DNA from: a bacterium
GTDB lineage: Bacteria; Joyebacterota; Joyebacteria; Joyebacterales; Joyebacteraceae
Reading direction: 5' to 3'
Assembly: GCA_029990205.1 (NCBI GenBank)
Contig: JAPEKQ010000007.1
Coordinates: 4,564 to 68,563, forward strand
Length of the DNA stretch: 64,000 nt
The notes beneath the pieces were generated by a model. It searched no databases. It saw only the letters and a program-made list of their open reading frames with translations, and was not told the DNA's origin. This document shows, in pieces, positions 1-8,448 of the stretch (position 1 is its first letter; the number at the start of each line of letters is the position of its first letter). Position numbers and translations under genes: made by a program.

Positions 1-41
1 AATGCGGTCGGCGCCGATCGGCGGCCGACCGCGACGTGACG

Positions 42-407
42 TCAGCTCTCCGCGACCTCTTCGTCCTCCTCTCGCCATGCCGGATCGACGATGCAGAGGA
101 ACGCCAGTGGCGCCCGCCCGACGTTCTCGATCCACTGAACCTTGCCCGGCGGAATGTAGACGGTCTGGCCTGGATGGACCGGTTCGATCTCGTCTCCGAC
201 GTGCATCGTCCCGGTGCCCGAGAGGATGTAGTAGACCTCGGTCGTCGCAAGCTTGTGCGGGAGCGATTGCTCGCCGGGCGCCACGACCGCGAGCGCGAGG
301 CTGTAGCGGAGCGCGACGTCGTCCCGCTCCGGGTGCAGGATCTCCCTGAGCTCCGTGTAATCGGCCGCCTGCACGTCCGGCAGCACGGCCACATCCTTGA
401 TGAGCAT
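42..407 (-). CDS. Small cupin-domain protein
   Basis: This 121-residue single-domain cupin fits a small-molecule binding or isomerase-type beta-barrel, but its substrate cannot be read from sequence. The first cupin motif is visible as PHKLATTEVYYILSGTG, with the His and Glu metal ligands present. The second motif reads PPGKVQWIENVG, with Gln where a metal-ligand His is usual, so metal binding may be weakened. The start at 407 is chosen because a GGAGG lies just upstream of this ATG; a longer frame begins at 446 but has no comparable ribosome site. It lacks a signal peptide and is probably cytoplasmic. It is divergent from the OmpA-type gene downstream. Confidence 0.8.
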   Translation of the reverse strand: MLIKDVAVLPDVQAADYTELREILHPERDDVALRYSLALAVVAPGEQSLPHKLATTEVYYILSGTGTMHVGDEIEPVHPGQTVYIPPGKVQWIENVGRAPLAFLCIVDPAWREEDEEVAES

Positions 408-453
408 GTTTCCTCCGGAAGAGTGGGCGCCGTGGTCGCGTCTCACGAATCGG

Positions 454-483
454 TTGACACTGGCACGGAGAAGGTGCTATACG
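454..483 (+). promoter_or_regulatory. Candidate sigma-70 promoter of the OmpA-type gene
   Basis: A perfect TTGACA (454-459) is followed by an 18-base spacer and TATACG (478-483). It lies about 120 bases before the ATG of the outer-membrane protein gene. A second TATACG occurs at 500-505, so a second start site is possible. Confidence 0.55.
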
Positions 484-601
484 CAAGGGCGAAGGGGGGT
501 ATACGCCCTCTTTGTCCATTGTGTCATGCTAGAGGGGAGCAGCGGCCCGGGCGCGTGCCGGCGCAGGAGGAGGGGCTGCTGTCCAACGGAGGAGGGAACA
601 G

Positions 602-2059
602 ATGGTGCGAGTACTGGGGCTGGCTCTGGCGGTCCTTATGGTCTTCGCCGCGGTCGCGACGGCAGACATTGCCTGCGACGACCTTGGTGTCGGCGTGAAC
701 TTCGGTATGCTGCAGCCGTCCGGTGGCGAGGAAGAGTACGAGGACTCGGGTATGGTCCTCGGTATCACCGTGAAGAGGCCGCTGGCCGGTAGTGTCTGGG
801 GCGCGTTCGAGTACACGCACGGCGTGTCCTCCAACGGTGAACTGCTCCCGACCGGGACAGGGAATCGGATGCAGGGCTTCGGCTCCGCTGACGAGTTCAA
901 GACGGTCTGGAACAAGGCGCAGTTCGCGGCGATGTACATGTTCATGGACGAGGGGAAGGTTCTCCCGTACGTGAGCGCCGGACTCGGTCTGACGTTCTGG
1001 GAGGTCCAGGACTGGATCGACGACATCGACGAAGGCGACGTTCCCGACGGTTACAATGAGGACGGCAAGACGAAGACGCTCAACGGCACGAACATCACGG
1101 CCAGCATCGGTCTCGGCGCCGACTTCTTCCTGACTGAGGAACTCGCGGTGACGGTCGGCGGGCGCTACAACATGCTCATCGGCAACGACATCGACAACGT
1201 CGGTCTGAGCTCGGTCGAGGGCGCGGACTGGGTCGACGCCAACAACACGGTTCTCGAGGCGTTCGCGGGTCTGACATACTACTTCGGCCCGGGCGACTGC
1301 GACGGCGACGGCATCATCGGCAAGGATGACGAGTGCTGGAACAAGCCTGAGGACTTCGACGGTTTCGAGGACGAGGACGGCTGCCCGGACTTCGACAATG
1401 ACCAGGACGGCATCCTCGACGTCGACGACATGTGTCCGGATGATGCTGAGGACTTCGACGGCGACGCTGACGAAGATGGTTGCCCCGACGTCGACATCGA
1501 CGGCGACGGCATCATGGACATGGACGACGAGTGCCCCGAGGAGCCTGAGGATCCGGACGGCTTCGAGGACGAGGACGGTTGCCCCGAGTTCGATAACGAC
1601 GGCGACGGCGTCCTCGACAACCTCGACATGTGCCCGAACACGCCGAAGGGCGTCGAGGTGGACGAGCATGGCTGTGAGATCAAGGTCATCCCGCCGGCGA
1701 CCGCCGCTGAGGATATCTACCCGATCGGCGTGCTCTTCCCGCTGAACAGCTCGAGACTGACTGCCGAGGCGCAGGGCAAGCTCGACGAGATGGTCGTCAT
1801 CATGACCACCTACCCCGAGCTCCTGGGCGAGGTGACCGGTCACGCCTGTGACCTGGGCGACGACGAGTACAACATGGGTCTCTCGGAGCGCCGCGCGCAG
1901 GCCGTCATCGCCTACCTTGGTGAGCACGGCGTCGATGCGGAGCGCTTCGTGATGGAGGCGTACGGCGAGACTCGTCCCGCGTTCGAGAATGTTGACGAGG
2001 AGAACCGGAAGAAGAACCGTCGCGTTGTCGTGACGCCGGTCAATCCTCCGATGGAGTAA
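602..2059 (+). CDS. OmpA-family outer-membrane protein with thrombospondin type-3 repeats
   Basis: This 485-residue protein starts at an ATG preceded by GGAGGAGGG and has a clear Sec signal peptide with predicted cleavage near ATA|DIACDD (about residue 22). Residues about 23-230 form an eight-strand OmpA-like beta-barrel region. Residues about 232-360 hold acidic calcium-binding thrombospondin type-3 repeats (recurrent DxDxDG followed by Cys-Pro). Residues about 370-482 are an OmpA C-terminal peptidoglycan-binding domain, including the conserved LSERRAQAV helix. It should tether the outer membrane to peptidoglycan. It has its own promoter upstream and a strong terminator downstream, so it is likely monocistronic and highly expressed. 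Confidence 0.93.
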   Translation: MVRVLGLALAVLMVFAAVATADIACDDLGVGVNFGMLQPSGGEEEYEDSGMVLGITVKRPLAGSVWGAFEYTHGVSSNGELLPTGTGNRMQGFGSADEFKTVWNKAQFAAMYMFMDEGKVLPYVSAGLGLTFWEVQDWIDDIDEGDVPDGYNEDGKTKTLNGTNITASIGLGADFFLTEELAVTVGGRYNMLIGNDIDNVGLSSVEGADWVDANNTVLEAFAGLTYYFGPGDCDGDGIIGKDDECWNKPEDFDGFEDEDGCPDFDNDQDGILDVDDMCPDDAEDFDGDADEDGCPDVDIDGDGIMDMDDECPEEPEDPDGFEDEDGCPEFDNDGDGVLDNLDMCPNTPKGVEVDEHGCEIKVIPPATAAEDIYPIGVLFPLNSSRLTAEAQGKLDEMVVIMTTYPELLGEVTGHACDLGDDEYNMGLSERRAQAVIAYLGEHGVDAERFVMEAYGETRPAFENVDEENRKKNRRVVVTPVNPPME

Positions 2060-2105
2060 GAGGCAGGCACACGCAGCATGCAGTGACCAGCAGCATGCGT
2101 GTTCT

Positions 2106-2145
2106 GAGGGGTGAGGCTTCGTGCCTCACCCCTCTGTCGTTCTTC
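2106..2145 (+). terminator. Rho-independent terminator after the OmpA-type gene
   Basis: A perfect 12-base stem (2106-2117 with 2123-2134) encloses a TTCGT loop and is followed by TGTCGTTCTT. The U tract is imperfect, but the stem is very stable and lies 46 bases after the stop codon. Confidence 0.8.
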
Positions 2146-2415
2146 GCTACCCCCGGCTCGACGCGCCCGTAGAATGGCGCTTTTCGCCCGCTCCGTGGCA
2201 CATTCCTTGCTTTTCCATATGGCAGAGAAGAACACCTCCGGCCGACGCGCAGAAAGCTCCGTAAAGGTGCTCTTTCGGGCGTGTTGGGGCATAGCTGGGG
2301 ACGCGCGGGGGCAGAACGCGCGTGTCTCCGTGCAAACTGCCTGTCCGGATACCGCCTATCGCGGGCTTGATCGCCCGCAGATCCGCCGCCCTCGACGCGG
2401 CCAGGGGGAGATAGG
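2135..2415 (+). other. Intergenic stretch without a supported gene
   Basis: About 280 bases separate the terminator from the GGDEF gene. No frame here has a convincing ribosome site and coding pattern, and I see no recognisable promoter hexamer pair, riboswitch or RNA gene. It is probably the promoter and leader region of the gene at 2416, with a non-consensus promoter. Confidence 0.4.
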
Positions 2416-3723
2416 ATGCCACGGCGCATCGAGAACACACACAGGAACATCTTCGTCGGGTCGTTTGAGAGCCGCGACTGGCGGCTGCTCTCCGACCGGC
2501 TGCGTGCAGCAGGGTACGACATCACGCAGGCGACGACGATCGAGAGCTTCGTCGGTGAGGCCGCGACGTCGGAGGCCGATCTGATCATCGTCGATCGGTC
2601 GACTGCCGCGGTGGCGGAGGCGCATCTTGAGGAGCGCCTCGACCAGAACCCGGTAACGAAGAAACTCCCGATCCTCGTCCTCTCCGCGACCGGCGAGTGG
2701 CCGACCACGACCGTCGATTCGCCGTTCGGCCTTGTCGACTATCTCCCGAGGCCGTTCAGCGCGAGCGAGTTCGTCTCTCGCGTGAAGGCCGTGCTCCGCG
2801 TCAACTACTGCGAGAATGGCGGCTCGCCGAAGCAGACGCGCGATCCGGTGACCAAGCTCTACAACAGACTCTACTTCGATGAGGCGCTCGAGACGGAGCT
2901 CGACCGCGCGAGGCGGTACGGTCGTGAGCTGTCAGTCGCGCTGATGGACGTTGACAGTCTTGAAGAGATCAATACGCAGTTCGATCACAGAACCGGCGAC
3001 GCCGTGCTTCGGTCGCTCGCCGACATTCTGCTCTCAGGCACCAGGCTCTCTGATGTGATGGCGAGGTTCGGCGGTGATGAGTTCGCGCTGATCCTCCCCG
3101 AGACGACATCGACCGGTGCCGGCATTCTCGTCGAGCGTCTCAGGTCGACGTTCGCAGATCGGACGCTTGCGCGGAGCGGCGGCGACGTGCGGGCGACCGT
3201 GACGTGTGGCATCGCATCGTATCCGGACCACGCGGGAGACGCGGAGACGCTTCTGAGGATGGCGGACTCGGCGCTCTGCCGCGGTCGCAAGGAGGGGCGG
3301 AACCGAAGCGTGATCGCGTTCTCCGACACCTGCGAGGCGGCGTGGGGTGGTCTCAACGCCGGCCCGACGATCCTCCTTGTCGAAGGCAACGACTACAGCC
3401 GGAGTGTCGCGTCGGTGGTGCTGCGCGCGAACGGCTACGAGGTTATCGAGGCATCTGACGCGGCGTCGGCTCTATCGCTCGCCAAGGCGTCGCATCCTGA
3501 TCTCGTTCTCATGGACGTCTACCTCAACGGTCTGGACGGACTCGAGGTGACGCGCCGTCTGGTCTCGATGACGGAGACGCACGACATCCCGATCCTTGCG
3601 CTGACGTCGAGCGACATTCCGAGCGAGCTTGAGAAGCTTGTCGCCGCCGGATGTCGCGGGTACATCACGAAGCCGATCGACACCAACAGTCTCGCAGCGC
3701 AGATCGAACCGTTCCTGGCCTAG
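2416..3723 (+). CDS. REC-GGDEF-REC protein, probable diguanylate cyclase
   Basis: This 435-residue cytoplasmic signalling protein has three domains: a receiver-like domain (about 10-125), a GGDEF domain (about 142-300) and a second receiver (about 315-434). The GGDEF motif is intact at 219-223. An RLSD at 210-213, five residues upstream, matches the RxxD inhibitory site, so cyclic-di-GMP synthesis with product feedback is expected. Both receivers are degenerate. The first lacks the N-terminal acidic pair and has Arg in place of the conserved Lys. The second keeps Asp367 and a Thr/Lys pair, but its acidic pocket reads VEGND, with Gly324 where the DivK/PleD type has Asp. Input may therefore not be ordinary phosphotransfer. 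A GGAG-like site precedes the ATG. Confidence 0.9.
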   Translation: MPRRIENTHRNIFVGSFESRDWRLLSDRLRAAGYDITQATTIESFVGEAATSEADLIIVDRSTAAVAEAHLEERLDQNPVTKKLPILVLSATGEWPTTTVDSPFGLVDYLPRPFSASEFVSRVKAVLRVNYCENGGSPKQTRDPVTKLYNRLYFDEALETELDRARRYGRELSVALMDVDSLEEINTQFDHRTGDAVLRSLADILLSGTRLSDVMARFGGDEFALILPETTSTGAGILVERLRSTFADRTLARSGGDVRATVTCGIASYPDHAGDAETLLRMADSALCRGRKEGRNRSVIAFSDTCEAAWGGLNAGPTILLVEGNDYSRSVASVVLRANGYEVIEASDAASALSLAKASHPDLVLMDVYLNGLDGLEVTRRLVSMTETHDIPILALTSSDIPSELEKLVAAGCRGYITKPIDTNSLAAQIEPFLA

Positions 3724-3761
3724 CCGGCAGGAGCGCTGCGCGGACCACATCCGAAGACCAC

Positions 3762-3796
3762 AGGCCGTCGGCTCGATGCCGGCGGCCTTTCTGTGG
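3762..3796 (+). terminator. Rho-independent terminator after the GGDEF gene
   Basis: An 11-base stem with one G-U pair (3762-3772 with 3778-3788) and a TCGAT loop is followed by TTCTGTGGT. It lies 40 bases past the stop codon and before the next gene's ribosome site. Confidence 0.7.
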
Positions 3797-3843
3797 TATG
3801 GTGGGTTGTTCGCCTCCCGCTTCTCCGACCGGAGGTCATCACG

Positions 3844-5355
3844 ATGACACGATTCGCACGACGCCCGCTCGCTCACACAACACCATGGCTGCTCGGCGTG
3901 ACGGTTCTTGCCGCGCTGCTCACGCTCGCCGGATGCGCCGGACGCGCGCCGGTCGGCGATGAGCCGGATACGGGTGAGAAGAAGGACGATCTTCTGATGG
4001 ACGAGTCCGTCTGCCTCGTGATCGAGGGGGACCCCGAGGCCCTTCGCGGCGCTGAGGACTCGGTGTGGTGGCGTGACGGCGGGAGTATGCGTTGTGTTGC
4101 GGCGACTGTTCCTCAGGTTCAGTCCGAGGAGGCCGAGCTTGCACCGACGCGCGATGAGGCGGTCGAAGTGGCGGCCGGGCGGCTGCTTCCCGGCGCCTTC
4201 GAGATGCTCGAGCGACGCGGGGTGGCACTGACCGCCGTGCGCCGGGAGGAGGCTGCTGAAGCGTTCACTCGGGCAGTGGCGCGCGGTGAGCAAGCGGAGT
4301 TCCCGAGGATCTCCATTGAAGAAACGGTCGTTGAACGATGCGACGGCGCGGACGGCGCGACACACTGGCGCGCCTGGCTGCTGGCGGAGTATCCCATCGG
4401 TGTCATGAGGGGCGACGCGACCCATGCGCAGTGGGCGGAGCGACGGCTCGCGCGCGAACTCGAGGTGCGCGTGCGGTCGGCGGACGATCTGCTCGCCGAG
4501 GGGCGCTGGTTGGATGGTGTGCTCGAGATGCGGCACGCCTATGACCTGCTCCCCAGGCTCGGTTCTGACGCGGCACCGGACGGTCTCGGTGTGAGACTCG
4601 TCCGGGAGCTCAGGGGGCGGGAAGGCGCTCTCGCTCCACGCTTCGAGCGGATCGACGGAGCGGGGCAGTTCGTCATCGGCGCCGGGAGCCGCGAGTCGGT
4701 CCGGTTCCGGTTGACGTATCCCGTAGATGGGGAGTGGGTGCCCGCCGCCGGTGTGCCGGTGACGACCGTGGGAGGGGTTCTCGTTCGAGCGCTGTCTGGC
4801 GCGACCGAGACCGATGAGTCCGGCGAGATCACGCTCGAGGTGGTGGCCGGAACCAAGACGGGCGAGGACACGTTCGATGTCGTGGCCAGGCTCTTCCCCG
4901 AGCAGGAGGTCTTCCTTGGAGCGGGCGGGACCGGCGCGGACCAGTTCGTCGTAGCGGCCGCGACGCAGGACGTCTTCGTATTGCCGATCTCCGACGCGAC
5001 CGTCTGCGTCGAGATCGATGCCGCAACAACGGTCGACGCGGAGAGAGTGCGGGAGGGGCTCCTTGCGGGTCTGACCGTCCTGGGTTCCCGACTCGTCGAG
5101 TGCGGGCCCGACGCATCACTCGTCGTTGCCGCGGACATCTCGCTGTCGACGCAGGAGATACACGGGACGTGGCTCGCGCACGCCGCGTGCGACGTCCGCG
5201 TGTTCGATCAGCGGCTCGCTGAGGATGTCGGTGAGATTTCGTTCGAGGTGAAGGAGAGCCTGGAGAGCGCCGCGCGAGACGCGGAGGTGCTCGTGCTCAG
5301 GGAGGTCGGACGGCTCATGGCCGTCTACCTCGAGCCGAGGTTGGCCGAGAGATAG
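3844..5355 (+). CDS. Large uncharacterised lipoprotein
   Basis: This 503-residue lipoprotein has the signal peptide lipobox LTLAGC, placing the lipidated Cys at residue 31. The start at 3844 is chosen because CCGGAGGTCATC precedes it; the frame runs upstream to 3793 without a ribosome site. Residues about 95-230 resemble the layout of LPP20-type lipoproteins, with a long helical stretch, then a strand pattern WRAWLLAEYPI, then another helix. The C-terminal half (about 270-400) reads like carboxypeptidase-regulatory/Big-type beta-sandwiches (for example GVPVTTVGG followed by DESGEITLEV). I do not recognise an enzyme active site. An envelope-maintenance or export role is possible. It is convergent with the lipoprotein at 5377. 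Confidence 0.7.
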   Translation: MTRFARRPLAHTTPWLLGVTVLAALLTLAGCAGRAPVGDEPDTGEKKDDLLMDESVCLVIEGDPEALRGAEDSVWWRDGGSMRCVAATVPQVQSEEAELAPTRDEAVEVAAGRLLPGAFEMLERRGVALTAVRREEAAEAFTRAVARGEQAEFPRISIEETVVERCDGADGATHWRAWLLAEYPIGVMRGDATHAQWAERRLARELEVRVRSADDLLAEGRWLDGVLEMRHAYDLLPRLGSDAAPDGLGVRLVRELRGREGALAPRFERIDGAGQFVIGAGSRESVRFRLTYPVDGEWVPAAGVPVTTVGGVLVRALSGATETDESGEITLEVVAGTKTGEDTFDVVARLFPEQEVFLGAGGTGADQFVVAAATQDVFVLPISDATVCVEIDAATTVDAERVREGLLAGLTVLGSRLVECGPDASLVVAADISLSTQEIHGTWLAHAACDVRVFDQRLAEDVGEISFEVKESLESAARDAEVLVLREVGRLMAVYLEPRLAER

Positions 5356-5376
5356 AGGTGGATGTCCGCGCAGAGT

Positions 5377-6162
5377 CTAGTGAGGCGACGCCGGCGCCGT
5401 GTCGGCGACCGAGAACTCGAAGAGGCAGAGCGAGTCGTAGTACGAGACAGTGAGGAATCCCCAGCCGTCGCCTGTAACGTTCCCGTCCGTTCCTCCATCA
5501 GGGAGCGGGCCGGCGGTCGCTCGCACCCATCCTGAGGCAGATCCCGCCATCGTGATGTCATCCGGGTCGAACGAAACGGTCGTGTCGGCGACCGACCGCT
5601 CGAGCACGAGCGAGTCGTCGCGCGCGCCGTGGATGACGCAACGGACCGTGTAGTAGTCGGCGCTATCGGCGGGTGTCCACGAGAAGCTGAGCGTGTCGGT
5701 GACCGCGATATCGGCGGGCGGCTCAACCGTGAAGGCGCCCGGGACCGGCTCGGTGGCGGTCGCAACACCGACGTCGGTGATAACTCGCAGTGAGCAATCG
5801 AACCCGTGTTGCCAGACGATGTCGTCGTCCTCGAGGGACGCGTGGAGGGCGAGCGGCAGCACGAGCCCGATATCATCGATCTGGCGTCCGCTGACGAACA
5901 CCGCGAAGTCGCTCGGAAGCGGATCGGCCACGCAGAGCACATCGACGGACGTGTTGTCGCCGCCGGCGAGGCGCGATTCGACGACCGACGCGGTGATCGA
6001 CGGTGCCACGATGATCGTGTCGTCGGGACAGACGATGTCATCGCTGCAAGAGACGAGGCTCATGGCGATGAGCATCGCCATGACTCCCGCGGCACGCGAG
6101 ACGCGTGGGGCGCGATGTGCGCGCGTGCGGTGCGGTTCTGTCGCCATCGTGCGTGAGGTCAT
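5377..6162 (-). CDS. Putative lipoprotein with fibronectin-III-like region
   Basis: The protein is about 261 residues. A basic N-terminus (HRTRAHRAPR) precedes a hydrophobic stretch ending MSLVSC|SDD, a lipobox with Cys39 if the first ATG is used. No start has a good ribosome site; ATGs at 6162 and 6147 are the candidates because a start at 6081 or later would remove the basic n-region. The middle of the protein (about 150-215) looks like a fibronectin-type beta-sandwich (TLSFSWTPADSADYYTVRC). Function is unknown. It ends 21 bases from the end of the convergent lipoprotein gene, with no clear terminator between them. Confidence 0.65.
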   Translation of the reverse strand: MTSRTMATEPHRTRAHRAPRVSRAAGVMAMLIAMSLVSCSDDIVCPDDTIIVAPSITASVVESRLAGGDNTSVDVLCVADPLPSDFAVFVSGRQIDDIGLVLPLALHASLEDDDIVWQHGFDCSLRVITDVGVATATEPVPGAFTVEPPADIAVTDTLSFSWTPADSADYYTVRCVIHGARDDSLVLERSVADTTVSFDPDDITMAGSASGWVRATAGPLPDGGTDGNVTGDGWGFLTVSYYDSLCLFEFSVADTAPASPH

Positions 6163-6210
6163 CTTCGGATCCCGTCCTTGGATTCGAGTCTCATCCCGGG
6201 GCTCGGCGAT

Positions 6211-7509
6211 CTACCCCAGACCCGGGAATCGCTTCTGGTTGAGCAGCAGGTCCTCGTGACGCCCGCGCTCCCGGATGAGGTGCATCTTCCCGCCCATGAC
6301 GAGCACCTCCGAGGGTGTCGGGTGCGAGAGAAAGATCTCGGGACTCATCGAGTATCCGTACGCGCCGGCGTTGAAGACGCCGATGAGATCGTCGATCGCG
6401 ATGTCGCCGGGGACGCTGAGCGCGTCGCACGTGATGTCGATCGGTGTGCAGAGCGGGCCGGTCGCCTTCGCGGTCGCCACGCCCTCGGAGTCCAGCCGGT
6501 TGATGACTGCCGCCTGGTGCTTCACCTTCATGAGGACCGGTCGGATGAACTGGTTCACTCCGCCGTCGGTGATGACGTATCGCTCGCCGCGCGACTCCTT
6601 CAGTTCGAGCACTCGCGACATGTAGACGCCGCACTCCGAGACGAGGAACCGCCCGAGCTCGAGGATGAGTCGGAACCCCTCGCGTTCGCGGAACGGCTTG
6701 AACACCTCTTCGACCCTGGGGCCGAGCGATGAGAGATCGAGCGGCTTCTCCTCTTCATAGTGAGGCACGCCGAGCCCGCCTCCGAAGTCGATCGACTGAA
6801 CGGGCACGCCCATCAGCTCCTCGACGCGGAGCGCCATCGCCGCGGTGCGCTCGGCGTTCGCAACGATCTCGTCCTCGTGGAGGATCTGGCTGGCCGTGTA
6901 GACGTGGAGCCCGACGATCTCTATGCGCCGCTTGTCCCATGCGTCGGCGAGACCCTGAAGCTTCTCCTCATCGATGCCGAACTTGCTGGGGCCGCCGGCC
7001 ATCTGTTCGTGGAGCGGGCCGGCCGAACCGCCGCCGACCTTTCCGAGGCCGACGGTCGTGTTGATGCGGAGCGCCGCGCGCGCCGGCACTCCGAGAAGCT
7101 TCGAGATGCGCGACATGCGCTCGAGTTCGCGGAGCGACTCGACGTTGACGGCGAAGACGCCGTTGATGATGGCGTCCTCGAGCTCGCGGTCGGTCTTGCC
7201 GGGTCCTGCGAACACGATGTCGAGCGGGTCGTATCCGAGTTCGCGCGCGAGAAACAGCTCGCCGCCCGACGCGATCTCGGCGCCCGCCCCGAGCTCCTGG
7301 AGAAGACCGACGATCGCCATCGACGGGTTGGCCTTCATCGAGTAGAAGATCTCGAACGACGGGAAGGCGGCGCGGAGCGCCCGGAACCGGTCGCGGATCA
7401 TATCGCCATCATAGACGTAGGTCGGTGTGCCGAACTCGCCGGCGATCCTCGTGGCGGAGATGCCGCCGATGTCGAGGACTCCGTTGGTGTGTGAGAAGTT
7501 CCTGAGCAG
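6211..7509 (-). CDS. Fold-III PLP-dependent decarboxylase (diaminopimelate/ornithine decarboxylase superfamily)
   Basis: The protein is 432 residues if translation starts at a CTG. It is an alanine-racemase-fold decarboxylase acting on a diamino acid or an amino-acyl carrier substrate. The PLP lysine is in YSMKAN (Lys59); HVYTASQ, DFGGGLG and ELGRFL follow in family order. The C-terminal active-site segment is CTPID with FNAGAYGYSMSPEIFLSH. The wording GPLCTPID and FLSHPTPSEVLV is closest to the exosortase-associated and BtrK-like branch rather than classic LysA. The first in-frame ATG is at 7401, but the frame is open upstream and encodes conserved-looking N-terminal sequence (FGTPTYVYDGD). 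GGAGG followed by six bases precedes CTG at 7509. It sits 16 bases downstream of the DUF364-like gene in one operon. Confidence 0.82.
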   Translation of the reverse strand: MLRNFSHTNGVLDIGGISATRIAGEFGTPTYVYDGDMIRDRFRALRAAFPSFEIFYSMKANPSMAIVGLLQELGAGAEIASGGELFLARELGYDPLDIVFAGPGKTDRELEDAIINGVFAVNVESLRELERMSRISKLLGVPARAALRINTTVGLGKVGGGSAGPLHEQMAGGPSKFGIDEEKLQGLADAWDKRRIEIVGLHVYTASQILHEDEIVANAERTAAMALRVEELMGVPVQSIDFGGGLGVPHYEEEKPLDLSSLGPRVEEVFKPFREREGFRLILELGRFLVSECGVYMSRVLELKESRGERYVITDGGVNQFIRPVLMKVKHQAAVINRLDSEGVATAKATGPLCTPIDITCDALSVPGDIAIDDLIGVFNAGAYGYSMSPEIFLSHPTPSEVLVMGGKMHLIRERGRHEDLLLNQKRFPGLG

Positions 7510-7525
7510 GGTATCCCTCCGGTCG

Positions 7526-8332
7526 CTATTTCTTTCGATAGATGTCGATGCGGGTCGAGCCGCCGAAGATGTAGAACGGGAAAGGCTCCGCGATGGCGCT
7601 GTCGATGCCGAACTTGACGTACTCCTCGCACAGATTGGCGCCCGTCTCGCAGAACATGATGAGCTTCGTGCCGCCGCGCTTCGCCGCGGCGAGGATGTCG
7701 CCCATGGTCTGGGTCGAGATGATCATCCCGGTCATCACGGCGACGTCGCACTCCTCGACGAGTTCGACCGTGCGGTCTTCGCTGTAGACCGGAGCGCCGT
7801 CGATCTTTGTGCCAACGATGGCGGGGTCCTCGTCGGTTCCGACGACGTCGACGCCGCGGTCGCTGAGCATCTTGACGATGTTGCCGATCACGCCGACGTT
7901 GACGACGCGACCGGGCGAGGCGTCCATTGTCTCGAGATGTCGCATGACCTCCGTGACCACGAGCCCGCTCCGCCAGAGCGCCTTCTTTCGCGCCGGGCCG
8001 GTCATCGAATGGGACTCGTCGGGGTGCTTCTCGAACGCCGAGTACATCGCGTCGGTCGTCGCGACCTCGAAACACCGGTAGTCGTGCTCGACTTCGCGGC
8101 AGTCTTTTCCGAGAAGCCGCTCGCCCTCGGCGAGCGCGGGGATCGTGGAGCAGTAGCACGCGCCCTCGCCGAACGTCTGGACGAGGAGGAACGTGTAGTC
8201 GAACGTCCGCTCGGCCGGGTTCGGCTTGAACATGAGGTCGGTGCGCCAGAGGCCTCGAATCTGGAATGACTCGTCGGGGTAGTCCCTGCTGCGCTCGATA
8301 CCCTTTCGGGCCAGCTCCTTGAGGTAGTCCAC
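7526..8332 (-). CDS. DUF364-like Rossmann protein (putative heavy-metal chelation family)
   Basis: The protein is 268 residues. The start is set at the GTG of 8332 because AAAGGAC lies six bases before it; the upstream ATG at 8347 overlaps that ribosome site. The N-terminal half carries several Cys and His residues (GEGACYCST, then EHDYRCFEV). The C-terminal half is Rossmann-like: VVNVGVIGNIVKML, then VVGTDEDP, then DVAVMTGMIISTQT and KLIMFCETG. These fit DUF364-type proteins, in which a methyl- or nucleotide-binding fold is suspected. No enzymatic activity can be assigned. It is first in a two-gene operon with the PLP decarboxylase, which suggests a shared small-molecule pathway. Confidence 0.6.
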   Translation of the reverse strand: MDYLKELARKGIERSRDYPDESFQIRGLWRTDLMFKPNPAERTFDYTFLLVQTFGEGACYCSTIPALAEGERLLGKDCREVEHDYRCFEVATTDAMYSAFEKHPDESHSMTGPARKKALWRSGLVVTEVMRHLETMDASPGRVVNVGVIGNIVKMLSDRGVDVVGTDEDPAIVGTKIDGAPVYSEDRTVELVEECDVAVMTGMIISTQTMGDILAAAKRGGTKLIMFCETGANLCEEYVKFGIDSAIAEPFPFYIFGGSTRIDIYRKK

Positions 8333-8367
8333 GCGGTGTCCTTTCATGTGAACAAGGGTGTGCGAGC

Positions 8368-8396
8368 AATATAGCACGGTGGGCGCTGAAGGGCAA
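8368..8396 (-). promoter_or_regulatory. Candidate promoter of the DUF364/decarboxylase operon
   Basis: On the minus strand TTGCCC (8396-8391), a 17-base spacer and TATATT (8373-8368) are preceded by TGC, making an extended -10. The predicted start falls shortly before the GTG at 8332. This separates the pair transcriptionally from the peptidase gene upstream on the same strand. Confidence 0.6.
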
Positions 8397-8448
8397 TCAG
8401 GCCGGCTGGCGAGGGCTCAGGGATGGGCGAGGCCGAGTCCCCGGGGCG

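Noticed and set aside
478-505. Two TATACG copies 22 bases apart as a regulatory repeat
   Set aside because: The match is only six or seven bases in a GC-rich region and could be chance. It is noted only as a possible second -10.
524-1927. Long minus-strand open frame (467 codons) opposite the OmpA-type gene
   Set aside because: It is a shadow of a GC-rich gene with regular codon bias. It has no ribosome site and no recognisable protein pattern, and the plus-strand product is unambiguous.
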